Positions 7,750-16,879 of a stretch of DNA of 64,000 bases are shown here, in pieces. The notes beneath the pieces were generated by a model. That model had not been told where the DNA came from and searched no databases. It saw only the letters and a program-made list of their open reading frames with translations. Source of the stretch: JAVBNU01 sp031551265 (GTDB taxonomy: Bacteria; Cyanobacteriota; Vampirovibrionia; Gastranaerophilales; Gastranaerophilaceae); NCBI GenBank assembly GCA_031551265.1, contig JAVBNU010000005.1:1-64000 (forward strand), given 5' to 3'. Each line of letters begins with the position of its first letter. The stretch's first letter is position 1. Both the position numbers and the translations under genes were made by a program.

Positions 7750-8742
7750 TTAAACCGTCTGGTCATGGAGAACAGGGCAGCTATCTGTTTCCAGCTGTTC
7801 GTTCTCGATACACTGTTTATAACCGAGCGCTAAACTGGCAACATTGTTTTGAAACATGTTAAGTACAACCCACCCACAAGGGAGCAGCGTAGTAAGTCCA
7901 ACCCCGAACGAAATGCATTGCCAAAAAACATCTTTTATGGCGCCCATAGAAAGGATTATAAGAGCACAGGGCACAAGCCCAAGGGCCACACCAATATAAA
8001 ATATCCAAAAAAGGCCTGACGCCGTAAAGGCACTATCTGCGTACGCGTTTTTGCTTTTGAGATAAGAATTTCTTTTCATCAGATTGACAAAACCTTTTAC
8101 ATTTGGTTCAAAGACTTTGATTGGAATAATGTAAATAAGCATACGTCCCGGAATAGCACCTATTAAAAGTAAAAGTAGGGCATATATGGCCCCTATAGCA
8201 TTGCGGAGTTGGCGGATTATCCCTAATAGAAACCCGTCGAACACGAAAAGAGGTGCTATAATTATATAAACGAGCGAAAAACAAAGAATAAATAGCACTG
8301 AGCTTATCTTAAAAATACTCGATGGAGAAAGTTTTACAGCCTGTTTATAAATTTCAAAGCTGTAGATTTTTTTGTTTAAATGTATATCATCACTCATTAC
8401 GCACGTTGCCAATACGATAGGAACAATCTGGAAACAACTTACCGTGAAAAGAGCAAATACAATTATCGAAACACAAACTTTTGAGCTTAGAATTAGCCCT
8501 ATAACAGACGGTAAATTTGCAAACATTTCATTAGCCATTTCATAGGAGCCAATGATAAATAAAGCAATTTCCAGAACAGAAAACAAAATAAGCAAAGATA
8601 TACTTACTGATGCGCATATTATTTCTGACCAAGGCAATTTAATCTTTTTAACAGCACTGACTGCGTACTTTTCAGCCTCTCCAAAAGTTTCACCGTAAAC
8701 CCCTTTATTTTTTGCCATTTCCAATTCCTTATAATTCACCAC
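7750..8742 (-). CDS. Multi-pass membrane protein of unknown function
   Basis: 330 residues from GTG 8742 (SD GGAAGGA), or 322 from ATG 8718 (SD AAGGA); both starts are plausible. There are about six hydrophobic helices, including EIICASVSISLLILFSVLE, FKISSVLFILCFSLVYIII, AIGAIYALLLLLIGAI and FWIFYIGVALGLVPCALII, with an N-terminal cytoplasmic tail containing ETFGEAEKYAVSAVKK. The layout resembles DUF4013-like or glycerophosphoryl-diester-type membrane domain proteins, but I cannot assign a family. Cytoplasmic membrane; function unknown. Confidence 0.8.
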   Translation of the reverse strand: MVNYKELEMAKNKGVYGETFGEAEKYAVSAVKKIKLPWSEIICASVSISLLILFSVLEIALFIIGSYEMANEMFANLPSVIGLILSSKVCVSIIVFALFTVSCFQIVPIVLATCVMSDDIHLNKKIYSFEIYKQAVKLSPSSIFKISSVLFILCFSLVYIIIAPLFVFDGFLLGIIRQLRNAIGAIYALLLLLIGAIPGRMLIYIIPIKVFEPNVKGFVNLMKRNSYLKSKNAYADSAFTASGLFWIFYIGVALGLVPCALIILSMGAIKDVFWQCISFGVGLTTLLPCGWVVLNMFQNNVASLALGYKQCIENEQLETDSCPVLHDQTV

Positions 8743-8850
8743 TCTATCCTTCCTTATTATATTATTTTTTGGTTTTAATAAAATACAGTATAAACACGAT
8801 TTGTAATTGTCCTTGATGAGTAGTAGTTTTTATATCATTCATTTGTGCAT

Positions 8851-8885
8851 AAAAAAGAGCACAATTTTAAAAATTGCGCTCTTTT
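8851..8885. terminator. Bidirectional intrinsic terminator
   Basis: Stem AAAAGAGCGCAATTTT against AAAATTGTGCTCTTTT with T/A runs on both sides, directly after the rubrerythrin stop. It would end rubrerythrin transcripts. Confidence 0.85.
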
Positions 8886-8900
8886 AAATTTCAGTATTTT

Positions 8901-9467
8901 TTATTTGAAGTGCCTGCTCAATAAACCGGCAAAAGCTTGACCGTGGCGAGCTTCGTCTTTGCACATTTCATGCACTGTGTCATGAATCGCGTCATAGCCA
9001 AGTTCTTTAGCTCTTTTTGCGATGTCTAATTTACTTTGACAAGCGCCAAATTCAGCGTCTACACGCATTTGAAGATTTTTTGCAGTTGAGTCTGTCACAA
9101 CTTCACCAAGTAATTCAGCGAACTTCGCAGCATGCTCAGCTTCTTCAAAAGCTATTCTTTTATAGGCTTCAGCAACTTCAGGATAGCCTTCTCTGTCGGC
9201 TTGTCTTGACATAGCAAGGTACATACCGACTTCCATGCATTCACCCTGAAAATGTTCTTTTAAGCCGCCTACTACTTGATCATCAAGCCCTTGCGCTACG
9301 CCAATTTTGTGGCCATCAGCAAAAGCTTTGGCACAATCGCTGCATCCTGCCGCATTTTCTTCCATTTTATTGAATTTTTCAGCACCAGCGCCACAAAGCG
9401 GGCATTTTGCCGGTGGAGCGTCAGCCTCTACCGTGTAACCACATACTGAACATACAAATTTTGCCAT
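8901..9467 (-). CDS. Rubrerythrin with N-terminal rubredoxin domain (reverse type)
   Basis: 188 residues. The N-terminal rubredoxin-like knuckles CSVC (6-9) and CPLC (22-25) should bind one Fe. The ferritin-like diiron domain follows, with GECMEVGMYLAM, FEEAEHAAKFAELLG and DEARHGQAFAGLL supplying the Glu and ExxH ligands. The rubredoxin-first order matches reverse rubrerythrins of anaerobes, which reduce hydrogen peroxide with electrons from NADH via rubredoxin. Cytoplasmic. SD AAGGAG before ATG 9467. It appears monocistronic, with its own terminator. It supports an anaerobic or oxygen-sensitive lifestyle. Confidence 0.92.
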   Translation of the reverse strand: MAKFVCSVCGYTVEADAPPAKCPLCGAGAEKFNKMEENAAGCSDCAKAFADGHKIGVAQGLDDQVVGGLKEHFQGECMEVGMYLAMSRQADREGYPEVAEAYKRIAFEEAEHAAKFAELLGEVVTDSTAKNLQMRVDAEFGACQSKLDIAKRAKELGYDAIHDTVHEMCKDEARHGQAFAGLLSRHFK

Positions 9468-9561
9468 AAACTATCTCCTTACTTTTTGATTTCGATTATA
9501 ATATTAACATAAACATTAAATCAAGCGTATCAACTGAGATTGTGGTAAAATATACTGAGAT

Positions 9562-10236
9562 ATGAACAAAGAGAAGTGGAAAAAAATTAAAGTAGAGTTT
9601 CGTACAGACCTGTTGTCTGCATTAGCGTCAGCTTTGTTTGTTTTTCAGCGAATCTTTACACGCATGAAGGTAATTAATTTTCCCACAACACATCCATGCA
9701 TTTTCGCACTTTGGCATGCGCATCAATGCGCAATCTGGTCAATAAAAGACCACGATCGACTGTACTCATTAATCAGCAAATCAAATGACGGCAAAATAGT
9801 TCAGGCAGCAAGTCATGCAGTCGGACTAAAGACAGTTTCAGGCTCTAGCACTCACAGAGGGGCGCGGGCTGCGATGAGTTTGTTGGAAAAATTGGAGCAG
9901 AACAACAGCATTGCTATCACAATTGATGGCCCTAAAGGCCCTAAATACGTGGTAAAAGACGGCGTTTTAAATATAGCAAAACTCTCGCAAGTTCCGATAG
10001 TTCCATTTGTTTGGTATTGCCCTTCATTATTGTGGCTGAAATTCAATACCTGGGATGAGTTCAGATTCGCAATTTTTGCTTGTAGAACAATCGTTGTATA
10101 CGGCGAGCCGATGTACGTTCCGGGCGACACCGCGAAAGAAGATATTGAGCATTATCGTTTGAAACTTGAAAACCAGCTTAAAGACTTGTATGAGGACGCT
10201 CAGCAAAATTATTACAAATATCTCGCACAAAAGTAG
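9562..10236 (+). CDS. DUF374 lysophospholipid acyltransferase-like protein
   Basis: 224 residues. FALWHAHQ, ISKSNDGKIV, GSSTHRGARAA and ITIDGPKGPKYVVKDGVLNIAKLSQVPIVPF are the hallmark blocks of the DUF374 branch of the LPLAT acyltransferase superfamily, which probably acylates lipid A-like or other envelope lipids at the inner membrane. The N-terminal hydrophobic stretch (about 15-30) may associate with the membrane. TATACT sits 5 bases before the ATG, with no SD, so the mRNA may be leaderless. Confidence 0.85.
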   Translation: MNKEKWKKIKVEFRTDLLSALASALFVFQRIFTRMKVINFPTTHPCIFALWHAHQCAIWSIKDHDRLYSLISKSNDGKIVQAASHAVGLKTVSGSSTHRGARAAMSLLEKLEQNNSIAITIDGPKGPKYVVKDGVLNIAKLSQVPIVPFVWYCPSLLWLKFNTWDEFRFAIFACRTIVVYGEPMYVPGDTAKEDIEHYRLKLENQLKDLYEDAQQNYYKYLAQK

Positions 10237-10254
10237 GTTAAGAAATTGTTTGTT

Positions 10255-10704
10255 ATGAAAAAATGTTTAATAAGCCTGCTAGTTATGGTTGTTTTCGTAT
10301 GTGGCTGCAATGCCCAAAATAAAAACACGATAAATACCGAGGCTCCAAAAATAGTGCTTGCTGAAGCTTTTTCCGAAGGACTTGCCGCGGCATATGACGG
10401 CAAAAAATGGGGTTATATTAATACAGCAGGCGAATATGTAATTAAACCTCAATTTGGCAGCTATGCCGACCAAGATGGCCACATAACAGCATTACCGTTT
10501 GTTAATGGCACTGCAGCGGTGATTCTTCCGGCTGTAGAAGTCGAGTTCGATGAAATAATCAAAAACGGCTTCGCGTTGATTGACACAACAGGACAAATCA
10601 TAAAACGATATGACCATATTGGCCGTTCTTATAATGGTGAGTATGAGGTGCAGATTTCTGACCGAAAATACACCATAAACAGCAAAGGCGAACGTATTAA
10701 GTAG
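10255..10704 (+). CDS. WG-repeat lipoprotein
   Basis: 149 residues from ATG 10255. A signal peptide with lipobox VCGC places a lipidated Cys near residue 18. The mature part has a WG-repeat unit KKWGYINTAGEYVIKPQF and a second, weaker unit near the C terminus (FALIDTTGQIIKRYDHI). WG repeats usually form beta-rich surface or periplasmic scaffolds. An in-frame TTG at 10246 is a poorer start. It begins 18 bases after the acyltransferase and may share its transcript. Confidence 0.75.
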   Translation: MKKCLISLLVMVVFVCGCNAQNKNTINTEAPKIVLAEAFSEGLAAAYDGKKWGYINTAGEYVIKPQFGSYADQDGHITALPFVNGTAAVILPAVEVEFDEIIKNGFALIDTTGQIIKRYDHIGRSYNGEYEVQISDRKYTINSKGERIK

Positions 10705-10711
10705 ACTTCAC

Positions 10712-11470
10712 TTATAAACTATTTTTATTTTTGATCACAGGTGAAATATTTATGCGTTTTATATCATCGAAAAGTTGTTTTTGCTCAGGTGTCAGCATAT
10801 GCTCAAAGCTTTCTACGTTTTCTTTTCTGACTTCATTGGCCTGAGATTTCAATTGACGAATTTCTATTTCATAACGTTCAAGCTGTTTTGCACGAGCTTC
10901 ACCCGGCGCATTTTTTCTTTTTATCAAGTCAACTTTTGTCTCGATAATTTTAATCTCGTCCATTATCGGCTTAATTCTGGCTTCACCGTCAATTCTGTTA
11001 TCTTTTGCTTGTTGAATTTGCTCATCTGAAAGCATCAAATAAATCTCAATATCAAATTTCTCAACTTTTTGTTTTTTCAGAGTCAATTTTTTGGTATTGT
11101 CATTCTGCTCATCATCTTTTATCATTTCGTCGCCCGACAAATTATTCACAGGCACAAACGCTTCTTCATTCGTCTTATCGTAATTCATTTTAAGAGGTTT
11201 TGCTTCGTTCTCACATGGCTCCTCAATTCTGCATGCATTATCTTTATCACCTTCTACGGTGGGAAGGCTGTCAGTAGGTTTCTTTTTAAACCAGTTAAAT
11301 AATCCTTTTTTAGACGGAGCGGCTTCATCCTGTTTTGAATGCATATCTTCGCCTATAACTTCAGAATTAATAAGCGCATCATCAACGCTCAAGATGTCAG
11401 CTTTTGCAGCTCCAACGGACAGCATAAAAACGGTCGCTAAAATTATTGATGTAATATTTCTCTTAAACAT
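10712..11470 (-). CDS. Secreted Spy/CpxP-like periplasmic protein
   Basis: 252 residues. Signal peptide about 1-24 (cleaved after AKA). A low-complexity acidic linker follows, then a helical C-terminal domain (about 130-240) with paired LSDEQIQQ and LTPEQKQLFDDIKR motifs. Such LTxxQ motifs are typical of the Spy/CpxP family of periplasmic chaperones and stress sensors. SD AAGGAG before ATG 11470. Neighbours are envelope genes on both strands. The family assignment is by motif only. Confidence 0.7.
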   Translation of the reverse strand: MFKRNITSIILATVFMLSVGAAKADILSVDDALINSEVIGEDMHSKQDEAAPSKKGLFNWFKKKPTDSLPTVEGDKDNACRIEEPCENEAKPLKMNYDKTNEEAFVPVNNLSGDEMIKDDEQNDNTKKLTLKKQKVEKFDIEIYLMLSDEQIQQAKDNRIDGEARIKPIMDEIKIIETKVDLIKRKNAPGEARAKQLERYEIEIRQLKSQANEVRKENVESFEHMLTPEQKQLFDDIKRINISPVIKNKNSL

Positions 11471-11529
11471 GTTATCTCCTTTTTCGACGTTATAAACAGG
11501 ATATGTATATCATAACACAATCTTAAAAA

Positions 11530-12522
11530 TTATAGATATAGTTTTTTTGTCGTATAAATTTTGTCAAAAGTATAATCTACTTTTTGTTGCAAGAATTTTG
11601 ATGAAGAAACCTCTTTCGCTAATAATTCAATAGTATCCATAATCTCATCATCAGCATTGCGATAAATAAACATATCAATCCCAGCCTCAAGCCCCGCAAC
11701 CAATGCCTCTATCCTCTCAAATTCCGAAATTCCACCCATAACCATATCATCTGATAAAACCAAACCCTTATAATTATGTTTCACAATCAAATAATCGTTT
11801 ATAATTTTCTTCGACATCGACGCCGGAATTTTTTTCTCCTCAAAACATGGATAATGGACGTGTGCAACCATAATCGCCGGAATATTGTTTTTCACTGCTT
11901 CCAAAAATGGTCGAATATGAACATCCTCAAGAGTCTCAAAGTCTAAATTCACAACAGGCATCGTCAAGTGCGAGTCCTTATCAGTCGCCCCATGTCCGGG
12001 GAAATGCTTAGCTACCGGAATTATTCCGTTTTGCATATATGTTTTTGCAACCAATGTCGCATATTTAATAACCTCTTCCGTATTGTTTGAATAAGCGCGT
12101 TCGTCGATTATCGGGTTCGCATCGTTTGTATTCACGTCAAAAACAGGTGCATAATTCATGTTCAGCCCGTAATTTTTAAGTTCCTTAGCAATTTCCCGAG
12201 TCTGTTTGATTACAGCATTCTCGCCCTGTTCAGCTATAAATTTTGCAGATAAATATTTTTTACCCTCATGGATATTCTCCGTACGCTCAACTCTGCCGCC
12301 TTCTTGGTCTATCGATAAAAATAATGGAACTTCTGAACTCGATTTTATATCTTTTACTAAACTTTTGAAATTCTTTTCTGATATAATGTTATCAGTAAAG
12401 AAAATGACACCGCCGAGATTATTTTTGAGAGCGTATCGGAAGTTTTGATTTTTATTCAAATCACTACCACTCAAGCCGAGTATGAAAAGTTGATAAATCT
12501 TGTTTTTTATAGAGCTGTTCAT
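11530..12522 (-). CDS. nagZ: Glycoside hydrolase family 3, NagZ-like beta-N-acetylhexosaminidase
   Basis: 330 residues, one GH3 N-terminal TIM barrel as in NagZ. LSIDQEGGRV, KHFPGHGATDKDSHLTMP (with the NagZ-specific Asp/His loop) and LVLSDDMVMGGI (catalytic Asp) are all intact. NagZ removes GlcNAc from anhydro-muropeptides during peptidoglycan recycling. There is no signal peptide, so it is cytoplasmic, as expected. The promoter has TTGATT, an 18-base spacer and TATGAT, then exactly 6 bases to the ATG and no SD: a predicted leaderless mRNA. Confidence 0.9.
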   Translation of the reverse strand: MNSSIKNKIYQLFILGLSGSDLNKNQNFRYALKNNLGGVIFFTDNIISEKNFKSLVKDIKSSSEVPLFLSIDQEGGRVERTENIHEGKKYLSAKFIAEQGENAVIKQTREIAKELKNYGLNMNYAPVFDVNTNDANPIIDERAYSNNTEEVIKYATLVAKTYMQNGIIPVAKHFPGHGATDKDSHLTMPVVNLDFETLEDVHIRPFLEAVKNNIPAIMVAHVHYPCFEEKKIPASMSKKIINDYLIVKHNYKGLVLSDDMVMGGISEFERIEALVAGLEAGIDMFIYRNADDEIMDTIELLAKEVSSSKFLQQKVDYTFDKIYTTKKLYL

Positions 12523-12528
12523 ACGTTA

Positions 12529-12558
12529 ATCATACATTTAGTTGAGGCAAAAAATCAA
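12529..12558 (-). promoter_or_regulatory. Predicted leaderless promoter of nagZ-like gene
   Basis: -35 TTGATT (12553-12558), spacer 18, -10 TATGAT (12529-12534), ATG 6 bases further on. Confidence 0.55.
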
Positions 12559-12600
12559 TAAATTAACTATTCTAAATACTATGGGGAAGATTCTATTATT

Positions 12601-13092
12601 ATGAAAAAAATCACAATAATTTTATTGGCAATATTCATACTGGCAGCTTGTTTACTGCCAAACAGTGCAGATGCAGCCAAAAAAGCCGGAGGCGGTAAAA
12701 AAGCTTCAATTTCTAAAGAAGATATGGAAGCTCTGACAACATCTGTCGATGAATATACACGTAAAGTATACGCTAACTCATTGTTTTCTCCAAAAGATAT
12801 AGAAAAGATTATTGAAATAAAACTCAAACTCGACGACGCAATGCTGGCAACACCCAACCCCGAATTCGCCCCCCTTTATTTTAAAATAGGGAATATTTAT
12901 CGCGCAAGAGAGTATAAAGAAGAAGCAATCGACTGCTATCAGACGATTATGGAAAACTTTGCAGACACAGCTTTCTATCCAAAAGCACGTAAAATGCTCG
13001 AAACAATGGGCGTAAAAGTACAAGAAAACAGACTCAATTTACCCGGTGACTCCACCTCAATGGATGATGAGTTAGTCCCGGCTGCAGTTTAA
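12601..13092 (+). CDS. Secreted TPR-like small protein
   Basis: 163 residues. A signal peptide with LAAC could be a lipobox at about residue 17; cleavage after SADA (about 25) is the alternative. A Gly/Lys-rich linker precedes a helical domain with APLYFKIGNIYRAREYKEEAIDCYQTIMENFADTAFYPKARKMLE, a TPR unit like those of outer-membrane assembly lipoproteins. GGGGAAG lies about 11 bases before the ATG. Function unknown; envelope protein-protein interaction is likely. Confidence 0.75.
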   Translation: MKKITIILLAIFILAACLLPNSADAAKKAGGGKKASISKEDMEALTTSVDEYTRKVYANSLFSPKDIEKIIEIKLKLDDAMLATPNPEFAPLYFKIGNIYRAREYKEEAIDCYQTIMENFADTAFYPKARKMLETMGVKVQENRLNLPGDSTSMDDELVPAAV

Positions 13093-13104
13093 AATTTATA
13101 CAAT

Positions 13105-13155
13105 GTAGGATGCGTTTCACGCACCGAATTAAGTGGTGCGTAAGACGCACCCTAC
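13105..13155. repeat. BIME: inverted pair of GTAG REPs
   Basis: GTAG-headed palindrome with arms ATGCGT/ACGCACC, a 9-base linker, then the same unit inverted (GGTGCGT/ACGCACCCTAC). Confidence 0.8.
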
Positions 13156-13174
13156 AATTATGTTTAAGCTTTTT

Positions 13175-13260
13175 GTCATTGCGAGACACCGAAGGTGTCG
13201 TGGCAATCCAGTAAAATCTTGTTTATGGATTACTTCGTCGCTAGCGCTCCTCGTAATGAC
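13175..13260. repeat. Dispersed palindromic repeat with GTCATTGCGAG ends
   Basis: Ends GTCATTGCGAG and CTCGTAATGAC are inverted repeats with one mismatch. The interior has ACACC/GGTGT and GCAATCC/GGATTAC arms. It matches a widespread bacterial class of GTCATTGCGAG...CTCGCAATGAC intergenic repeats. A half copy is at 25649-25687. Confidence 0.7.
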
Positions 13261-13268
13261 GGTAAAAT

Positions 13269-13290
13269 ATAGGGTGGGCAATAGCCCACC
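13269..13290. repeat. REP variant with GGGTGGGC/GCCCACC arms
   Basis: ATAGGGTGGGCAATAGCCCACC: REP head and palindrome, 10 bases before the cimA stop on the opposite strand. Confidence 0.65.
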
Positions 13291-13299
13291 AATAAACCA

Positions 13300-14886
13300 T
13301 TACACTTTAGCCGTTGCTTTTTTCTCGTTCAAAACAAGCCCGTAAACTAAGCTGTCTATAATCGCCATGTACGAAGCTTTGATAACGTTTTTACTAACGC
13401 CGACCGTATCCCACTTGTTGAATCCGTCAGTCGTTTCAATATTTACACGTACAGTTGCGCCTGTAGCGCTTTCACTGTCAAGAATACGTACTTTAAAATC
13501 ACTTAGTCTGTATTTATCAATCTCTGGATAAATCGGCAAAAGAGCCTTTCTGAAAGCCTGGTCAATTGCGTTAACCGGCCCGTCACCCTCTGAAACAGTA
13601 TGGACAATTCGGTCTTTAATCTGCAATTTTACTGATGCTTCAGTATTTATTTTTATACGAGAATCAAAGTGGTCGCTTATTACACGCAAATTCAAAATCT
13701 CAAAGTAATTCGGCTTCATGCCTAAAAGCTCCATAACCAAAAGCTCAAACGAAGCCTCAGCGCCCTCAAAAGCGAAACCTTTCCACTCAAGTTTTTTAAT
13801 GCTCTCAATAATTTTTGGAATATCAGCTTCGTCAATTTTTTCAACGATACGTAAATCTTCAAATTTTTCTCTGATTGAAGCTGCGCCCGACTGGTCGCTG
13901 ATTAATATTTTTCTGCTATTCCCAACTGTCTCGGGTTCGACATGTTCGTACGTTTTTGAATTTTTGCTGACACCACTCGCGTGAACGCCTGCTTTGTGCG
14001 CAAATGCGCTTCTGCCGACAAACGGAGCGCCTGAATACACTGCCATATTCGCAATTTCACCGATTGATTTCGCCGTATAGACCAATTTAGTTAACTTTTC
14101 ACCCAGTACATCGTAGCTTTTTTTAACTTGCAGGTTAGGAATAATCGAACACAAGTTAGCATTACCACAACGCTCGCCATAGCCGTTAATCGTGCCTTGC
14201 ACTTGCACAATTCCTGCATCAACAGCAGCAACTGAGCTTGCTACAGCCATATCGCTGTCATTATGTGTATGCACACCGAATTTAACATCAGGAAACGCCG
14301 TCACAACATCTTTTGAAATTTTGTATACTTCAGTATTAATGCAGCCACCGTTTGTATCACACAAAACTATGCGCTCAGCGCCTGCCATTACTGCTGCCTC
14401 GATAGCTTTCATCGCGTATTCGGGATTAGCTTTGTACCCGTCAAAGAAATGTTCGCAATCAAAGAACACTCGACGACCTTTTGAACGCAGGTATGAGACA
14501 CTCTGCGCAATCATATTGAGGTTTTCTTCCAATGTTGTATTCAGCGCGTGTTCAACATGAAAATCCCAGGTTTTGCCAAAGATAGTTATAATTTCAGTTT
14601 CAGCGCTCAATAACATTTCAAGCACCTTGTCTTCTTCAGGCTTGACGTGAGGTTTTTTCGTACAGCCAAACGCTGCGATCTTTGAATGCTGAAGTTTCAG
14701 GTCTTTAACCATTTTGAAAACTTCAACATCCTTAGGATTAGCGCCCGGCCAACCAGCTTCGATAAAATCTATCCCTAAATCATCAAGCTTGTGAATTATT
14801 TTCAGCTTGTCTGACGAAGAAAAATTTATACCTTCAGACTGTGCGCCGTCTCTGAGCGTTGTATCATATATTTCAATTTTTTTCAC
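13300..14886 (-). CDS. cimA: Citramalate synthase
   Basis: 528 residues, the length of the citramalate synthase branch of the LeuA family and shorter in its N-terminal arm than typical 2-isopropylmalate synthase. DTTLRDGAQSEG and GVHTHNDSDMAVA are the metal-binding and HxH motifs of the HMGL-like TIM barrel; the C-terminal regulatory LeuA dimer domain spans about 390-520. It condenses pyruvate and acetyl-CoA to (R)-citramalate, giving a threonine-independent route to isoleucine. An 8-base gap after the upstream TPR gene suggests a shared transcript. Cytoplasmic. Confidence 0.9.
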   Translation of the reverse strand: MKKIEIYDTTLRDGAQSEGINFSSSDKLKIIHKLDDLGIDFIEAGWPGANPKDVEVFKMVKDLKLQHSKIAAFGCTKKPHVKPEEDKVLEMLLSAETEIITIFGKTWDFHVEHALNTTLEENLNMIAQSVSYLRSKGRRVFFDCEHFFDGYKANPEYAMKAIEAAVMAGAERIVLCDTNGGCINTEVYKISKDVVTAFPDVKFGVHTHNDSDMAVASSVAAVDAGIVQVQGTINGYGERCGNANLCSIIPNLQVKKSYDVLGEKLTKLVYTAKSIGEIANMAVYSGAPFVGRSAFAHKAGVHASGVSKNSKTYEHVEPETVGNSRKILISDQSGAASIREKFEDLRIVEKIDEADIPKIIESIKKLEWKGFAFEGAEASFELLVMELLGMKPNYFEILNLRVISDHFDSRIKINTEASVKLQIKDRIVHTVSEGDGPVNAIDQAFRKALLPIYPEIDKYRLSDFKVRILDSESATGATVRVNIETTDGFNKWDTVGVSKNVIKASYMAIIDSLVYGLVLNEKKATAKV

Positions 14887-14893
14887 TGTTTAA

Positions 14894-16318
14894 CTATCCT
14901 TTTTTTGACTTAGTAAAGAAGCCGATAATTTTGTCCAAAAGCCCTTCTTCATCACCGCCTTCATCAACGTAGCCGGCTGACTGCATGTGCTCGACTTTCT
15001 TTTTAATAATTTCAGTCTCATCATTTACAGGGGCTTTCGACAAATACTTCTCATAATATTTTAGCGCATTTTCTTTTGATTTGCTCTTTTCATATAACAT
15101 CGCCACTTTTTTCATCGAATCATAATCATGAGGCGAAAGCTCCAGAACCTTTTTCAGATGCTCAATTGCTTGTGCCTTGTCGCCTTCTTTGTCATAAAAC
15201 GCAGCTAACTTTTTGTAAGCAACCGTATTTTCAGGATCCACAGCAGCAAGCTTTTCAGTAAATTCAATTGCAGGGTATTTTTCACCCAGAGTTTCGTATA
15301 AATTAACTATTTCTGTAATTGCAAGCGGATTTTTTTCATCCTGATGATACGCGCTCAAATATTCAGCCAACGCCATTTCTGTCTTACCGCTAAGCGAATA
15401 ACACTTACCCCAGTTGTAATAAGCATTGTACTTATCGTCTAATTCTTCATATACTAATGCCTTCATCTGATATGGCGCAGGGTTAAGCGCGTTGAACTTC
15501 TCCAGCTGTTTTATTGTCTCAAGACACTGCTCAAAATCTTTCGCATTAAAATAGTACTCAGCCAAGAGCGAATAATAATCCACACCCTTGTTAGCAATTT
15601 TTTGTATACACTCAAACGCTTCATCATTTTTGCCCGATGCCAGATACGCCTTAGCTTTCGCTTCATAAGTTTGCGCATGCTCAAGCGCAGCCTCAGGATT
15701 ATTCTGCTTCGTTAAAATAATAGCAAGCATTTCTTTTAAATTTTGATTCGCAGGGAATTTTTCGATGCCGCGTTTCAACGTATCTACTGCCATACCTGCA
15801 TCTTCACGTTCCAGCAACGCAGCCAAACGCATGTAAATATTTATATTATCTTCAATATTCAACGCTTTGTTATATTCTTCAATCGCATTGTGCGGCTTGC
15901 CAACAATCTCGTACATCTGCCCCAGCATAAAAGTCGCATCCATAGTATCTGAATCGTTTTGAGCGTTTTCTATCGCCTTTTTAAAGTCAGTAATCGCGTG
16001 TGTATGTTTTTCTTCAATAACCTTCAGCTTCGCACGTGTCATATAATGTTTGAAACGGTCGTTTGAGTAATACAAGTCAGCTAACTTTGAATAAGCGCCC
16101 AAATCCGAAGGATTTATCACTAAACATTTTTCCCAATACTCAATCGCCTCGTCATTTTTACCCAACAATTCAGTAATATGCGCGATACATAAAATTAAAT
16201 CCATATTATCAGGATGCTTTTTGATAGAATCCATATAAAGGACATACGCTTTTTCGTACTCCTCCTGTTCTTCGAACTCCTGCCCTCTGTTTAAAATTGC
16301 TTGAACGCTGACTGCCAT
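14894..16318 (-). CDS. TPR-repeat protein
   Basis: 474 residues made almost wholly of tandem tetratricopeptide units (for example YEKAYVLYMDSIKKHPDN, DEAIEYWEKCLVINPSD, GDKAQAIEHLKKVLELSPHD). No signal peptide or transmembrane helix; the short C-terminal tail (EEGLLDKIIGFFTKSKKG) may be an amphipathic membrane-binding helix. SD AAGGAA before ATG 16318. A scaffold for protein complexes; partners unknown. Located just upstream of cimA in the same direction. Confidence 0.9.
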   Translation of the reverse strand: MAVSVQAILNRGQEFEEQEEYEKAYVLYMDSIKKHPDNMDLILCIAHITELLGKNDEAIEYWEKCLVINPSDLGAYSKLADLYYSNDRFKHYMTRAKLKVIEEKHTHAITDFKKAIENAQNDSDTMDATFMLGQMYEIVGKPHNAIEEYNKALNIEDNINIYMRLAALLEREDAGMAVDTLKRGIEKFPANQNLKEMLAIILTKQNNPEAALEHAQTYEAKAKAYLASGKNDEAFECIQKIANKGVDYYSLLAEYYFNAKDFEQCLETIKQLEKFNALNPAPYQMKALVYEELDDKYNAYYNWGKCYSLSGKTEMALAEYLSAYHQDEKNPLAITEIVNLYETLGEKYPAIEFTEKLAAVDPENTVAYKKLAAFYDKEGDKAQAIEHLKKVLELSPHDYDSMKKVAMLYEKSKSKENALKYYEKYLSKAPVNDETEIIKKKVEHMQSAGYVDEGGDEEGLLDKIIGFFTKSKKG

Positions 16319-16413
16319 GTTTCATTTCCTTTGATAACTACATTTATAGTATAAGTTTACAACAAAAATAATAAACGTGAATATACTCCTCGACAAGTTA
16401 GCACAATTTATGG

Positions 16414-16800
16414 CTAGTCGTCAGGCAGACCGTCTACTTTGAACAATACTCCGTCAACTCCGCGCTGAGCGTAGTATATTAGCAAATTTATGTATTTATC
16501 ATCTTCGTAGATATCAAGCACTTTATTACAGAATTTAATCGATTCACCATAATTTTTCAACTGGAAATTAAGCCGCGCAAGTTCGACTAAGTTTTCATAG
16601 TCGCGGGGATTGTTTTGGTAGCGATTCATCGCTCCTTTAAGGCGAGTTTCCTTGAGCGTGCTCTCAGCATGTGCGCTGTTATTAGAAGTAGATTCAAAGT
16701 AATCTACAGTCACCTGCTTTGTCAAATCAAAATCAACCCCCTTAAACGGAAATTTCATTGTATTATATATATTCCTGGTTGATATCTGATAAATTTTCAT
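16414..16800 (-). CDS. Small TPR-like protein
   Basis: 128 residues. The central and C-terminal part contains one TPR-like helix pair (RDYENLVELARLNFQLKNYGESIKFCNKVLDIYEDD). The N-terminal 45 residues begin MKIYQISTRNIYN and include MKFPFKGVDFD, faintly like the N-terminal motif proteins but without the NxxFG core. No signal peptide. Likely a cytoplasmic adaptor; unrecognised. Confidence 0.7.
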   Translation of the reverse strand: MKIYQISTRNIYNTMKFPFKGVDFDLTKQVTVDYFESTSNNSAHAESTLKETRLKGAMNRYQNNPRDYENLVELARLNFQLKNYGESIKFCNKVLDIYEDDKYINLLIYYAQRGVDGVLFKVDGLPDD

Positions 16801-16879
16801 TTTTCACTCGATATGTGTCTTATTTATATAAAATCCAAACATAAAATAATTTGCGCTAACATCATGTTATGATATAAAA

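Noticed and set aside
13133..13345. ORF across 13133-13345 on the plus strand
   Set aside because: It consists of REP and GTCATTGCGAG repeat sequence; no SD and no protein-like composition.
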